Positions 18,793 through 29,576 of a stretch of 64,000 bases of DNA are shown here, one piece after another. The stretch comes from PNON01 sp963757065 (GTDB taxonomy: Bacteria > Chloroflexota > Anaerolineae > Anaerolineales > Anaerolineaceae): assembly GCA_963757065.1 (NCBI GenBank), contig CAVWQC010000002.1, forward strand, positions 62,001 to 126,000. The letters are read 5' to 3'. Numbering within the stretch: position 1 is the stretch's first letter; every line of letters begins with the position of its first letter. The notes beneath the pieces are model-generated. The model was given only the letters and a program-made list of their open reading frames with translations. It had not been told where the DNA came from and did no database searches. Made by a program: the position numbers and the translations under genes.

Positions 18793-19461
18793 ATGCAATC
18801 GCGAAATCTCATTTCGATCATAATTACCTGGGTTTTTACCCTTCTTATGCCGGTTATGATCATCTTTTCCATAACCAGGTTGATCATGACACCTGCGTTT
18901 CCCCCGATTGAATACAACATGCCAGGTTTCCCGGATGATCCATATGGCTTCACAAAAGATGAAAGACTCAAGTGGTCAAAGCTCTCCATGGATTATTTAT
19001 TGAACAACAAAGATATAACATTTTTTAATGAATATAAACTTGTCGACGGGTCTCCACTTTACAACGAGCGTGAATTATCACACATGGATGATGTCAAGTC
19101 CCTCGTTCAAAAAGGGCTTCTCTTTTGGAACCTTTCCAGTTTCGTTTTTCTACTGGCTATAGCCATCGTGATCCGATCCAATAATTATTCACCCTTACGA
19201 ACTGGCTTTAGCCGTGGTGGTTATGTTACTATCGGGTTAATCGCAGCAATACTCCTGTCTGTGGCTATAAACTTTGATGTCTTTTTTGCCAAATTTCATT
19301 CATTATTCTTTACGGGTGATAGTTGGATCTTTTACTATTCCGATACATTTATCCGTCTTTTTCCCATTCGTTTTTGGCAGGACTGCTTTATTTACATTGG
19401 AATCCTAAGTTTGTTGCTGTCATTTGCCGTAATTAAGCTGCCGGGAAAATGGATTAAATAA
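18793..19461 (+). CDS. TIGR01906/DUF1461-type integral membrane protein
   Basis: A 222-residue protein with an N-terminal membrane helix, an extracytoplasmic region with the family-typical NMPGFPDDPYGFTKDERL, then three further helices. The loop FFAKFHSLFFTGDSWIF followed by YYSDTFIRLFP is diagnostic for TIGR01906/DUF1461. Within this family the enterococcal enzyme Lit moves an acyl chain within lipoproteins; whether this homologue does so is unknown. Numerous lipoproteins in the window make a lipoprotein role conceivable but not shown. AGGAA precedes the ATG by 6 bases. Confidence 0.82.
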   Translation: MQSRNLISIIITWVFTLLMPVMIIFSITRLIMTPAFPPIEYNMPGFPDDPYGFTKDERLKWSKLSMDYLLNNKDITFFNEYKLVDGSPLYNERELSHMDDVKSLVQKGLLFWNLSSFVFLLAIAIVIRSNNYSPLRTGFSRGGYVTIGLIAAILLSVAINFDVFFAKFHSLFFTGDSWIFYYSDTFIRLFPIRFWQDCFIYIGILSLLLSFAVIKLPGKWIK

Positions 19462-19464
19462 AAA

Positions 19465-19503
19465 TACCACCTCAACTCAAAGTGAATGAGGTGGTTATTG
19501 TTC
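19465..19503. terminator. Bidirectional terminator
   Basis: A stem of about 9-10 bp, ACCACCTCA/TGAGGTGGT, lies at about 19466-19496 with T-rich flanks on both strands, between two convergent genes. Confidence 0.8.
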
Positions 19504-19516
19504 TATTATCAGTGAA

Positions 19517-20726
19517 TTATGCACCAAATTTATTAAGTCGCAGCGAGTGAGCCAAAGCTAATGGCATGGTCTCCAATGCGCTGAAAGTACCCAAGCCCCC
19601 GTGAACACAATACTTCTCGCCAAACTTGGTTTGATCATCTGCCCTTACTGTGCCTGGTGCCCAGAGTAAGAAAGGCACCGGATGCCAGCTATGTGACTTC
19701 AGCAGTGCTGGTGTGGAATGGTCACCGGTGATCATCAATACATCCGGATTCAATGCCATTAACAACGGCAAGGCTTCATCCACAGTCTCGATCACATGCA
19801 CTTTCGCATCAAAATTTCCATCTTCACCATAGCTGTCTGTTTTCTTGATGTGGATGAAGAAGAAATCATAGTCTTTCCATGCTTTTTCCACTGCTTTAAA
19901 TTCATCTGCCGGTGTTTCCCCTTTTACATCAATGACATCCATACCAACCAGTTGAGCAACGCCTTTATACATCGGGTAAACAGCAACACAGGCGGATTTT
20001 AATTCGTAGCGGCTCATATAGGTTTCCAGGCCTGGATCAGTCGCAAATCCACGCAAGGTTAAAGCATTTGCTTTTGGTTCATTTTTTAGTAATTTCCGAG
20101 CTTCTGCGATCCATTGATTGAAGAGGTTTGCAGTTTTTTGTGCGGTTAAATTCTTCACTTTTACTTCAAGCGGAGCAACCCCCACCTTTTGAGGATCAGT
20201 GTCTTCCAGATCCGGGGAAAGATCTGCTCCACGCATGACGACTGCAAATCGATGCTCTTTTACATGGTTTACTTCAACTTCCACACCTGGAAGTTTAATT
20301 TGCTTTGAGTTTATCTACGATGATGGCTGCTTCTTCCGTGGGAATGCGTCCTGCACGTCTATCGCTGATCAATCCGTTTCCGTCAACTGTGCAGAAGTTG
20401 CCTCTGGCAGCTACATCACCTTTTTTGACATACATCCCAACACCAATCGCTTCTAGCACGCCGCGGCCTACTTCGTGTGCAACCGGGTCATATCCGAATA
20501 ATGACAAATGGGCTGGTCCGGAGCCAGGTGTAATTCCATAATCCAGGGGTTGTGTCTGGCCTAAAATTCCTTCTTTGGCGAGTTTATCCATGTTAGGCGT
20601 TTTGGCTGTTTCCAGCTCAGTTAATCCGCCTGCTTGCATCGGTAAACCGCCTAATCCATCCATGACCAACATTACGATCTTGGTTTTATTAGGACTTAAT
20701 AGTGACTTTATATCTTTAAATGGCAT
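19517..20726 (-). CDS. apgM: Cofactor-independent phosphoglycerate mutase, archaeal (ApgM) type (one frameshift)
   Basis: It interconverts 3- and 2-phosphoglycerate in glycolysis/gluconeogenesis. The N-terminal metal site reads VMDGLGGLP and the catalytic Ser block is TPGSGPAHLSLFGYDP. The C-terminal metal-binding part contains FFIHIKKTDSYGEDG, MITGDHSTPA and the His of HSWHPVPFLLW. Its joined length of about 402 residues matches the archaeal-type family rather than the 510-residue GpmI. The frame breaks near 20302, where GCAAATTAAA should read GCAATTAAA (one extra A). The ATG at 20726 has GGAGGA upstream. It follows the ABC ATPase gene but a hairpin at 20749 separates them. Confidence 0.92.
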
Positions 20727-20748
20727 ATGTTCCTCCGCTTGATAAAAT

Positions 20749-20779
20749 TTTGTAGCGCAAGAAATCCTTGCGCTACAAA
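20749..20779 (-). terminator. Perfect 13-bp hairpin, terminator of the ABC ATPase gene
   Basis: TTTGTAGCGCAAG (20749-20761) pairs perfectly with 20767-20779 across a 5-nt loop; on the minus strand it is followed by AAATTTTATC. It may also be a dispersed genomic repeat. Confidence 0.65.
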
Positions 20780-20809
20780 GTTAATGGTGTCGATCAAGAT
20801 CTTATATTT

Positions 20810-21922
20810 TTATCGGTAAGCAGTAGGATTCTCAGGGTCTGTGCTCGGATCAAAGATGTGGAAATTATCCATATCAAAGACCAGTTGAACTTTATCACCC
20901 ATTGAGAATCTTGTACGTGGATCAACCCGGGCTACAAAATTGTTATTTCCGCTGATCATATAAAGAAGGATTTCAAAACCCATTAGTTCAACAACATCAA
21001 CTTTTGCTTCTACAGGTTCAGCATGAATTCCCGGTGGAACAAACATGGGATTATGAATATTCTCAGGGCGGATCCCAAAGATGACGTCTTTACCTTCCAA
21101 TGGCATATAGACTTTTGCCCGTTCATCCGGAATATGAATGACCATCTCGCCGGTATCTACGAATAATTTCTCGCCCTCTTTTTTCAGTTTTGCCTGGAAA
21201 AAGTTCATTGCCGGTGAACCAATGAAACCAGCTACGAATAAGTTGGCCGGATAATCATAAAGGGTTTGAGGTGTATCCAGTTGTTGTAGCAGACCTTTAT
21301 TCATTACCGCGATACGGGTAGCCATGGTCATGGCTTCTGTCTGGTCGTGGGTCACATAAATAAACGTGGTCTGCAGGCGTTGGTGCATCTTGGAAATTTC
21401 AGCCCGCGTCTGGACTCTTAATTTGGCGTCCAGGTTGGAAAGCGGTTCATCAAAGAGGAATACTTTAGGTTCGCGTACTATTGCCCGACCTAATGCCACC
21501 CTTTGGCGCTGGCCGCCAGATAGTTCTCGTGGGCGTCTTTTTAACAATTGTTCAATTCCAAGGATTTTCGCGGCATTTTCGACACGAGCTTTGATCTGAT
21601 CTTTTGGTACTTTTCTTAGTTTTAACCCAAAAGCCATATTGTCATAAACTGTCATATGAGGGTACAAAGCATAAGATTGAAAAACCATGGCGATATCGCG
21701 ATCTTTTGGTGCGACATCATTCACAACATGATCAGCAATCTTGACCTCACCGCTGGTGACTTCTTCCAGACCAGCCAGGCATCGAAGTGCAGTGGTTTTA
21801 CCACACCCGGATGGTCCTACTAATACCAGGAATTCCTTGTCGTCTACAGCGATATTCAGGTCGTTTAAAGCAGTAAAATCACCAAACTTCTTTGTAACAT
21901 GATTATAAGTAACGCTAGCCAT
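20810..21922 (-). CDS. ABC transporter ATP-binding protein, MalK/UgpC/MsmK type
   Basis: A 370-residue ATPase that energises a carbohydrate-type importer. Walker A is GPSGCGKTT at about residue 36, the signature LSGGQRQRVALGRA near 134 and Walker B VFLFDEPLSNLDAKLR near 154. The C-terminal 130 residues form an OB-fold regulatory domain (FGIRPENIHNP), the mark of MalK-like subunits. No permease or binding-protein genes are adjacent, so it may be a shared ATPase serving several importers, as MsmX/MsmK do in Firmicutes. The ATG at 21922 has GGAGGA 6 bases upstream. It is divergent from mutS. Confidence 0.93.
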   Translation of the reverse strand: MASVTYNHVTKKFGDFTALNDLNIAVDDKEFLVLVGPSGCGKTTALRCLAGLEEVTSGEVKIADHVVNDVAPKDRDIAMVFQSYALYPHMTVYDNMAFGLKLRKVPKDQIKARVENAAKILGIEQLLKRRPRELSGGQRQRVALGRAIVREPKVFLFDEPLSNLDAKLRVQTRAEISKMHQRLQTTFIYVTHDQTEAMTMATRIAVMNKGLLQQLDTPQTLYDYPANLFVAGFIGSPAMNFFQAKLKKEGEKLFVDTGEMVIHIPDERAKVYMPLEGKDVIFGIRPENIHNPMFVPPGIHAEPVEAKVDVVELMGFEILLYMISGNNNFVARVDPRTRFSMGDKVQLVFDMDNFHIFDPSTDPENPTAYR

Positions 21923-22020
21923 TTATTCCTCCGTTCGGTTGTGTATAGTGATATTATTATATCGCAAGCAAATCAATACACCAAATATATATTGACCCAA
22001 ATAGTTACAAATAATCAACT

Positions 22021-24592
22021 ATGTCAGAAGATATCACACCCATCCGTCAACAATACCTGGATATCAAGAAAAGATATCCCGATACCATAGTCTTCTTTCG
22101 TTTGGGGGATTTTTATGAGACCTTTGACCAGGATGCTGAAATCACTTCCAGGGAATTGGATATCGTTCTAACTGGTCGCAATGTCGCCAAGGGAATGCGT
22201 ATTCCAATGGCTGGTATTCCTTATCACGCTGTAGATAACTACCTTTCCAAGCTGATCGAGCATGGATATCATGTCGCGATCTGTGAACAGGTCGGTGAAC
22301 AACCGGCGAAAGGTATTTTTCCGCGGGAAGTGGTGAGGGTTGTCACACCGGGAACAGTGACAGAACCAACTTTGTTGTCTTCTAACCGTAATAACTATCT
22401 TCTTTCTTACTTTATTCAGGAAAATACTGCAGGAATTTCATATGCGGATATCTCAACAGGGGAATTCTATGCGACTGAGATCCATTCAGAAGATATCCTG
22501 GCAAGCCTCGGAACAGAGATCAACCGTATTTCCCCATCTGAAATTCTACTTTCAGATCAAATCTCAGAGATACCAGGGTATGCCGGTCATGTAACTCGCT
22601 ACCCAAACTGGCACTTTGAACCAGGACGCTGCCATCAAATCCTTCTAAGCCATTTTAATGTCGCCACACTGGAAGGTTTTGGAATAAAAAATATGCCGCT
22701 TGCCGAAAGGTCAGCCGGTGTCATCATCCAATACCTGCAGGACACTCAATCCACAGCGGCCAAACAATTGACTGCAATCCATACTTACAGCCAGGACGAA
22801 TTTATGATCCTGGATGCCTCCACCCGTCGTAATTTGGAATTGACATCTACAATACGTTCAGGTTCTCGTGAAGGATCTCTGCTAGGCGTGCTCGATCAAG
22901 CCATCACACCGATGGGGCACAGACTTCTGGCCAACTGGATAAATAAACCATTGTTGGATATCCAGCAGATCAATCATCGCCTGGATGGGGTGGAGTATTT
23001 TTCAAAAGACGGTTTGGTAAGGTCAGAATTTCGGAAAATATTAAGATCCATAGTGGATATGGAACGGATTTCATCAAGGATCATCATCGGGACTGCCAAT
23101 CCGCGTGAATTAATTTCTTTGAAAGAATCATTAAAAATCCTGCCATTACTTACTCCCACCATTATCCAATTACAAGAGGCTTTCCCGGAATTTTTACCGT
23201 TGGATGAATGCAGTAGTATCAAGGAACTTATTGATCAGGCTCTTTTGGATGAACCACCTGCTACCCTTCAGGGAATCGGTATTATCAAGCCAGGATATTC
23301 AACAGAATTGGACCAGGTAATTGATGCATCAAAACATGCCCGGGAATGGATTGCAAGTCTTGAAACTGTTGAGAAAAATCGGACAGGAATTAAAACCCTC
23401 AAAGTTGGTTTTAATAAGGTTTTCGGATATTACCTTGAAATAACACACTCCAACTCAGATCAAGCACCTCCCAATTACATTCGCAAGCAGACTCTGGTGA
23501 ATGCAGAAAGATACATTACCCCGGAACTGAAGGAATATGAATCACTGGTTCTCAACGCGGAAGCACGCATCCACGAAATTGAAACTAAGGCTATTCAAAT
23601 CACTTCTGGTTGAAATCAGTAAGCAATCTACAAAGCTGCTCTCAGCTTCGAGGGTTATTGCTGAACTTGATGTCTTATCTGCACTGGCAGAGGTTGCCAT
23701 TCATCAAAATTATCACCGCCCTGAAATAACAGGCACGAATGAGGTCGATATTCGAAATGGACGCCATCCTGTGGTGGAACAAGCACTTTCCACTGAGGGG
23801 TATATTCCCAATGATTTTGTGATCGAAACCGGGGAGATCGTCCGGGTAATCACCGGCCCGAATATGAGCGGAAAAAGCACTTATCTCCGCCAGGTCGCAT
23901 TAATTGTTCTCATGGCGCAGATGGGCAGCTTTGTCCCGGCGTCTTCTGCGAAAATAGGTTTGGTGGACCGAATCTTCACCCGTATCGGAGCCCAGGACGA
24001 GATCCATTCAGGACAATCGACTTTCATGGTCGAGATGGTCGAGACAGCTAACATTCTCCATCATGCGACTATGCGCAGCCTGCTTATTTTAGATGAAATT
24101 GGCCGAGGAACAAGTACTTATGATGGATTATCGATCGCCTGGGCGGTAATTGAATACATCCATAATCATCCGCAACTGCGTGCCCGGACTCTTTTTGCCA
24201 CCCATTATCATGAGCTGATCCTACTGCCCGAAACCTTCCCGGGTATTCGAAATTACAATGTGGCCGTTACTGAAACTGATGGGAAAGTCTTATTTCTGCA
24301 TAAAATCATTCCGGGAGGGGCAGACCGTTCTTATGGAATTCATGTCGCCCAGATCGCCGGCATCCCAGGGACGATCATTCAACGCGCCAACCAGATCCTG
24401 ATCGACCTGGAAGCTTCTTCCGGTCATCAATACAAGATCAACCCGATTTCCTCCCAACAGATCGCTCTTTTTCCTGAGACCAATCCGCTATTGGATGAGA
24501 TCAAATCCCTGGATATTAACCAGGTGTCGCCAATTGAGGCATTGAATAAACTTTACGAGTGGAAGAAAAAGTATATCCGTAAGGATGGTTAA
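22021..24592 (+). CDS. mutS: DNA mismatch repair protein MutS (one frameshift)
   Basis: It recognises mispairs and starts methyl-independent or MutL-dependent repair. The N-terminal domain carries the mismatch-contacting Phe-x-Glu in LGDFYETF at about residue 36. The C-terminal ATPase has Walker A GPNMSGKSTYLRQ, Walker B LLILDEIGRGTSTYDG and FATHYHEL. Joined length is about 857 residues, normal for MutS1. The frame breaks near 23597: an extra G in ACTAAGGCTATT ends the first part early, and removing it gives IETKLFKSLLVEISK. Conserved sequence continues on both sides. It is convergent with proA, whose stop is only 2 bp away, leaving no room for separate terminators. Confidence 0.95.
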
Positions 24593-24594
24593 CC

Positions 24595-25856
24595 TTATTT
24601 TCGGGTATGATAATCCCCTTTGATCACCCATTTGTAAGTGGTCAATTCCACCAACCCCATAGGACCGCGTGCGTGCAGTTTTTGGGTGGATATTGCTATC
24701 TCAGCACCCAATCCCAGGGCACTGCCGTCTGTGAACCTTGTACTGGCATTGACATACACTGCAGCTGAATCCACCTGTTTTACAAATTGGTTGATATTAC
24801 TTTTATTCTCACTAATAATGCCATCTGAATGACCTGTACTGTGGATCTGAATATGTTGTACCGCCTCGTCCAATCCTGAGACAATTTTTATTCCAAGGGA
24901 TAGTGACAACCATTCTTTATCAAAATCCCCCTCCATAGCCAGCATGAACCTCAGGCAGTTTTATCCAGCATGCCATACGCCTCTGGATCTGTATAAAAAA
25001 CTACACCATCACTCCTCAACTTGTCCACCAATGCTGGAATAAATTCCCTGGCTATATTCTTATGAACAAGAACAGTATCAAGTGCATTGCACACAGTCGG
25101 ACGTTGAATTTTGGCATTTCGGATCACTTCAATCGCTTTATCAAGATCTGCACTTTCATCAACAAACAGGTGGCAAATACCAATTCCCCCTGTAATAACC
25201 GGAATCATGCTGTTTTCCCTGCAAAATTGATGCAGTCCTGCTCCCCCGCGTGGAATGAGCATATCGATCAGGTCATATCGTTTCATTAATTGTAGAAGGA
25301 GATCACGGTCAGGGTCGTCGATAAAGAAAACAGCTCGTGATGGAACAGAATGTATGAACCAGAGCTTTCTCGATGACTTTAATAATTGCTATATTGGTTT
25401 GTAAAGTCTCTTTGCCGCCTCGTAAAACCACTCCATTGCCACTTTTAATTGCCAATCCAACCACATCTACGGTCACATTGGGTCTGGCCTCATAGATCAC
25501 TGCCAATACCCCCAACGGGACTCTCTGTTTGGATACTTCCAATCCATTTGGCAAGACATTTTTTTCGATGATCTGTCCGACAGGATCCGGGAGTTCAGCA
25601 ACTTTTCGCAGATCTTCAACCACCATCTTCCATCGGCAATCATCCAATGTCAGGCGGTCCAACATGGCAGGCTGCATACCAGCTGCTTTCGCGTTATCGA
25701 TGTCTTTTAGGTTTGCCTGAAGAATTGCATCTTTTTGTTCCCACAACCTGTCTGCAACCAATTTTATGGCATCGTTTTTTTCCTGGGTGGATAGTAAGGC
25801 GAGTATTTTTGAGGCTGCACTTTACTTCTGTCAACGATTTGACTAAGATTTTCCAT
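24595..25856 (-). CDS. proA: Glutamate-5-semialdehyde dehydrogenase (gamma-glutamyl phosphate reductase), four frame breaks
   Basis: The second step of proline synthesis: it reduces gamma-glutamyl phosphate with NADPH. The joined product is about 420 residues, the family norm. Recognisable blocks are VPLGVLAVIYEARPNVT, SGNGVVLRGGKE, the catalytic Cys in RPTVCNALDTVLVHK, and RFTDGSALGLGAEIAISTQ with LHARGPMGL at the end. The frame breaks near 25815 (one base missing), 25345, 24950 and 24910 (one extra base each, two in A or G runs). The blocks themselves are not degraded, so base-call error is more likely than decay. It lies 8 bp after proB, the classical proBA order. Confidence 0.9.
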
Positions 25857-25864
25857 GCTGACCT

Positions 25865-27018
25865 TTATAGCAATACCAGGTTGCTGCGGTGAACCACTTC
25901 ATCCCCGAAGTTATACCCGATGATCCCTTCAATTTCCTCTGAGCGGTGTTTGCAGATATTCTTTATATCATCTGAATCGTAACTTACCAACCCGATGGCG
26001 ACTGGTTTTTCATCCTCCTGCACAATTTGGACAATATCCCCGCGATCGAATTTTCCTTTTACTGCTACAACCCCGATCGGAAGAAGACTGCTCCCCGACC
26101 TTAATGCCTGAACTGCTCCAGCGTCAATTTGAATGGTAACATGTGAAGTCTTCATTCCAGCATAGAAAATACCTTTTCCGGCTTTCCACTTTGGATATAA
26201 GTGGTGAAATCGTAGTTCCCAGTTCTTCGTTGTTAATCAGGCGGGGTAAGATGTCTTTTTCGTCACCCTTGGCAATAATTACAGTTGTACCTGACCTTCT
26301 TGCCAGATCCGCTGCTTTTATTTTTGTCAACATCCCGCCAATGCCCATCCCAGATCCACTCCCGCCGGCAGCTTGCCAAATTTCTTCCGGGATTTCTGGT
26401 TCCGATATTTGGTTAATCAATTTCGCATCGGCGTTGCTGCGTGGATCACTGGTATACAGACCTGCCTGGTCTGTCAAAAGAATGAGCAGATCTGCCTCGA
26501 TCAGGTTTGCTACAAGTGCGGAAAGGTTGTCGTTATCACCCACCCGGATTTCTTCTGTCGCGACCGCATCATTTTCATTAACGATGGGAAGAATTTTATT
26601 ATCCAAGTAATGCTGTTAATGTGTTCCTGGCATTAATATAACCACGCCGTTGCACCAGGTCCGATCTGGTTAACAATACCTGTGCTACTGAAATACCGTA
26701 GATTCGGAATACCTGGGCATAGATCTCCATCAATCTTGGTTGACCAATGGCTGCAAGCATTTGTTTAGCTGGTATTTGCTGGTTGCTCACATTTTTCGCA
26801 TAAGTTCACGCCCGGCTGCAATTGCTCCGGATGTGACCAGAACTACCTCTTTTCCGTTTTCCAACAAAATTGAGATTTGCCTGGCCAGGTCAACTATGGC
26901 TGGCAGGTTAAGCTCTATTTTTCCCGGCAGTCAGGGTTGAAGTACCTACTTTAATGACAATCCGCTGATCTGAAGTGGTAGATTCAGTAATCTTATTCTT
27001 ATTGATTCGCTTATCCAC
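25865..27018 (-). CDS. proB: Glutamate 5-kinase, four frame breaks
   Basis: The first step of proline synthesis: phosphorylation of the glutamate gamma-carboxyl. Family blocks are IVIKVGTSTLTAG, VVLVTSGAIAAGR, QMLAAIGQPRLM, VNENDAVA with VGDNDNLSALVA, and GGMLTKIKAADLARRSG. A C-terminal PUA domain follows (DAGAVQALRSGSSLLPIGV, FDRGDIVQIV). The joined length is about 384 residues. The frame breaks near 26930 (extra A), 26785 (missing A), 26610 (extra base) and 26160 (extra base). I propose the GTG at 27018, which overlaps the stop of the VIT1 gene and has GGAG about 9 bases upstream, implying coupled translation. ProA follows. Confidence 0.9.
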
Positions 27019-28146
27019 CAATGGATACTCCGATCAGTTTCCCGATGCCAAACGTGAGAGCGGCTGCGATCAACCCAAAAAACACCTGCCTAAATCCTGA
27101 AAATAATACACTTCTTCCCGTAAATAGGGTGATGGCACTGCCAATAATAAATAGTCCTATCGTGCTGAGGATCACACTTAGAATAATTGCCTGCATACCT
27201 TCAAAGAAAATAAAGGAAAATACAGGAATGATCGCACCAATGGCAAATAGAATAAAGGAAGTAATTGCTGCTTCCACAGCTGAACCGCCCAATTCGAGCG
27301 GATCGATCCCTAATTCTTCCCTGGCCAGGGTTTCGATCATCGTGGTTTTATTTTCCATGATCTTGGCAGCTAACTGAATTGCCTGATCCTTGGGTAATCC
27401 CTTGGACTGATAAATGAGAACAAGTTCACCTTCTTCTTCTTCAGGTGCAGATTCTAATTCATGTCCTTCAATATCGATTTGGTGCATATACAGCTCTCGC
27501 GAACTCTGCACAGACAGCCATTCTCCCAGACGCCATGGAAGCTGCTCCAGCCAGTAATCCTGCCAATCCGGTAATTAGGATGGTCTTTCCCGAAAGTGCT
27601 GCCCCGGCAACACCCATGACCAGGCTAAGGTTGGATACAAGTCCATCATTCGCACCCAGAACAGCAGCTCGCAGAGCATTTCCCTCCACCTGCTTTATGC
27701 CTTCCTTCCAACTTTGCCAGCAGACCACCCTCCATCCCTCCGCTCTTCTGACGAACAATATGGCTGAGCAGCCTGGCGTGAGATTGTTCCTCAACTGCCA
27801 TTTTTCCTGACTCTGGATCTGCCTCAGTTTGATAACTTTTATTCCCCTGCTGTTCATTTCCGATCAAAACAGACATCACTGCCTGTGGTCCAAGTTTTAT
27901 GGCAAGCCATCCGAGGATCTTCGTCCGGAAGTCAGGTTTACCTTTCAATCCACTAACCCCGGCTGCTTCCAATTTTTCTTTCCAATATTGAGCATGTTTT
28001 GCTTCCGCTTCAGACATCTGTGCATAAACAGAGAATAATTGGTTGTCTTTTTCCAACTGACTGATCAGACCATATAGGTAAGAGCTATTGATTTCATCCT
28101 GATAATGAGACCTGAATGTTTTTATATTCTCTGGTTCAGAATTCAT
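27011..28146 (-). CDS. Ferritin-like/VIT1 (CCC1) fusion, probable metal transporter (two frameshifts)
   Basis: The first 145 residues form a ferritin/rubrerythrin-like four-helix domain with di-iron-type ligands (EINSSYLYG, EAEAKHAQYW, VEEQSHARLL). The rest is a VIT1/CCC1 membrane domain with about five helices: ALRAAVLGANDGLVSNLSLV is the signature first helix and the cytoplasmic metal-binding region has HELESAPEEEEGE. This matches MbfA-like proteins, which export or store iron or manganese. The joined length is about 378 residues. Frames break near 27690 (extra A: CATAAAGCAG) and 27510 (extra base in GGGAGAATGG). The start ATG overlaps the stop of the panE-like gene by 4 bp. Confidence 0.9.
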
Positions 28147-29186
28147 TTTAACCTTTTGGAATATTCATTGATATCTGAAACCAATCGATCAGTTTGATGA
28201 TCGTATTCTTTGATGAGGGTATTATCTGAGGCTAATTCCTGAAGCTTTACATCCAGGACATCATTTACGGGGGTCGGTATTTTTGCGATCAATCCATTGC
28301 GGCTGATTGCTCCGTTCAGGAAACTGGATTCTAATATTTTCCTGCCTGAATGCAGATCTATGTGAAAAGAGGGCATTTTTCCACCACGTCCAGAGCCTAG
28401 TACTTTTCCCAGTAAAGGTCTTGATACAGCATTAGGAAGTCTCAACATGATCAATAAAAGCAGCCGCATGGGAACGCCGGGAAGATTTACAACGTGAATA
28501 CCTAATCCTTCCATCACATTTACAGCTTCCATCATTTCCAAATATTCAATTTTATATACTTCCGGAGAGCCAAATACCTCTGCTGGTGTCATATTCAAAA
28601 TTGCAGAAGTTGCATTTCCCAGCAGGTTGGATAACATTTTCGACCATTTCAGGTCCATTAAATTGGGGAAAAGTTTCGCATTCAATCCGGCAGCATTGAA
28701 CTCATCAACAATTGATCGCGAAAGAGTATGTGAATTTGTTATTCCTATTCCCCGTTTCTTTTCGAGCGTTGCCTGTCCGCTATCCAACCGTTCGATAGCG
28801 CTGGTTACACTGCCCCCGATTACCTTCTCTTCACCGATAAATCCAGCAATTTTCTTCTCATTCTCCACCCCGTTCTGAAGGCATAATACCGCTTTGAATT
28901 TATCCTTTACCGGTAATAGCATTTTTGCTGCCAATTCGGTATCGAAGGATTTCATTGCAAAGACCACAATATCGACGGGATTCGACAAGGCCTGCTGAAT
29001 ATCAGAATAAACCTGGATATTGGATGAGGTATAAGCTTCATCCTCCAGGTTTATTCTGATACCACTTTTATGTAATTTCTGAATTAGTTCTTCCCGCTCC
29101 AGGAAAACTACACTCTGGCCGCTGCGCAACAGAGAGCCCCCTATATATGTACCAATCGCTCCTGCGCCAATGACCAGATATTTCAT
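28143..29186 (-). CDS. Ketopantoate reductase family protein (ApbA/PanE)
   Basis: A 347-residue NAD(P)-dependent reductase. The N-terminal Rossmann motif is VIGAGAIGTYIGGSL. NGVENEKKIAGFIGEEKVIGG and the helix with DLKWSKMLSNLLGNATSAI, carrying the Lys and Asn typical of the active site, identify the ApbA/PanE family. Canonical members reduce 2-dehydropantoate for coenzyme A synthesis, but many paralogues act on other 2-oxo acids, so I give no symbol. It is about 40 residues longer than most PanE. It lies 24 bp after sdhD and overlaps the next gene by 4 bp. Confidence 0.85.
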   Translation of the reverse strand: MKYLVIGAGAIGTYIGGSLLRSGQSVVFLEREELIQKLHKSGIRINLEDEAYTSSNIQVYSDIQQALSNPVDIVVFAMKSFDTELAAKMLLPVKDKFKAVLCLQNGVENEKKIAGFIGEEKVIGGSVTSAIERLDSGQATLEKKRGIGITNSHTLSRSIVDEFNAAGLNAKLFPNLMDLKWSKMLSNLLGNATSAILNMTPAEVFGSPEVYKIEYLEMMEAVNVMEGLGIHVVNLPGVPMRLLLLIMLRLPNAVSRPLLGKVLGSGRGGKMPSFHIDLHSGRKILESSFLNGAISRNGLIAKIPTPVNDVLDVKLQELASDNTLIKEYDHQTDRLVSDINEYSKRLK

Positions 29187-29210
29187 AGTGATCCCGGGTG
29201 GTTCATTCTC

Positions 29211-29576
29211 CTATAGTACGACTGATCCTACTGTGATCGTAAGCCAGATACCATATGCAGAGAAGATGATTGCCGCAATAACAAGGATTGGGTCGATCAC
29301 TTTCATAAATTTCTGAGATGGATTGAAATCCAGTATGACACTTCGGAATCCCAGGAGTGAATGTATTATGACAACGATCAGGAAACTGCTTTCCATGAAA
29401 GCAATCCACGGGTTGGCGAAATAATGGACAACATCGGTGTAGCTCAATAATCCAGTCTCTGCGACCAGGTGATTAACCACCATGTGAACCATTATCAATA
29501 CGAATACCAGGACGCCGCTTCCCTGTTTAATAAACCACAACATGCCATTTTCGGAGATGGAGGTCTTTGACATCAT
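29211..29576 (-). CDS. sdhD: SdhD-type membrane anchor subunit
   Basis: A 121-residue membrane protein with three helices. HMVVNHLVAE in helix 1 and IIHSLLGFRSVILD in helix 2 carry the conserved His and Arg/Asp residues of the SdhD family and suggest heme b ligands, as in anchors with two hemes. It would pass electrons from the iron-sulfur subunit to quinone. Its ATG overlaps the sdhC stop by 4 bp. Partner genes are sdhC and sdhB; a succinate dehydrogenase flavoprotein is missing and a glycerol-3-phosphate dehydrogenase gene takes its place. Confidence 0.85.
   Translation of the reverse strand: MMSKTSISENGMLWFIKQGSGVLVFVLIMVHMVVNHLVAETGLLSYTDVVHYFANPWIAFMESSFLIVVIIHSLLGFRSVILDFNPSQKFMKVIDPILVIAAIIFSAYGIWLTITVGSVVL

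Noticed and set aside
26143..26610. 155-residue plus-strand frame antisense to proB
   Set aside because: It mirrors conserved proB codons and shows no family features of its own.
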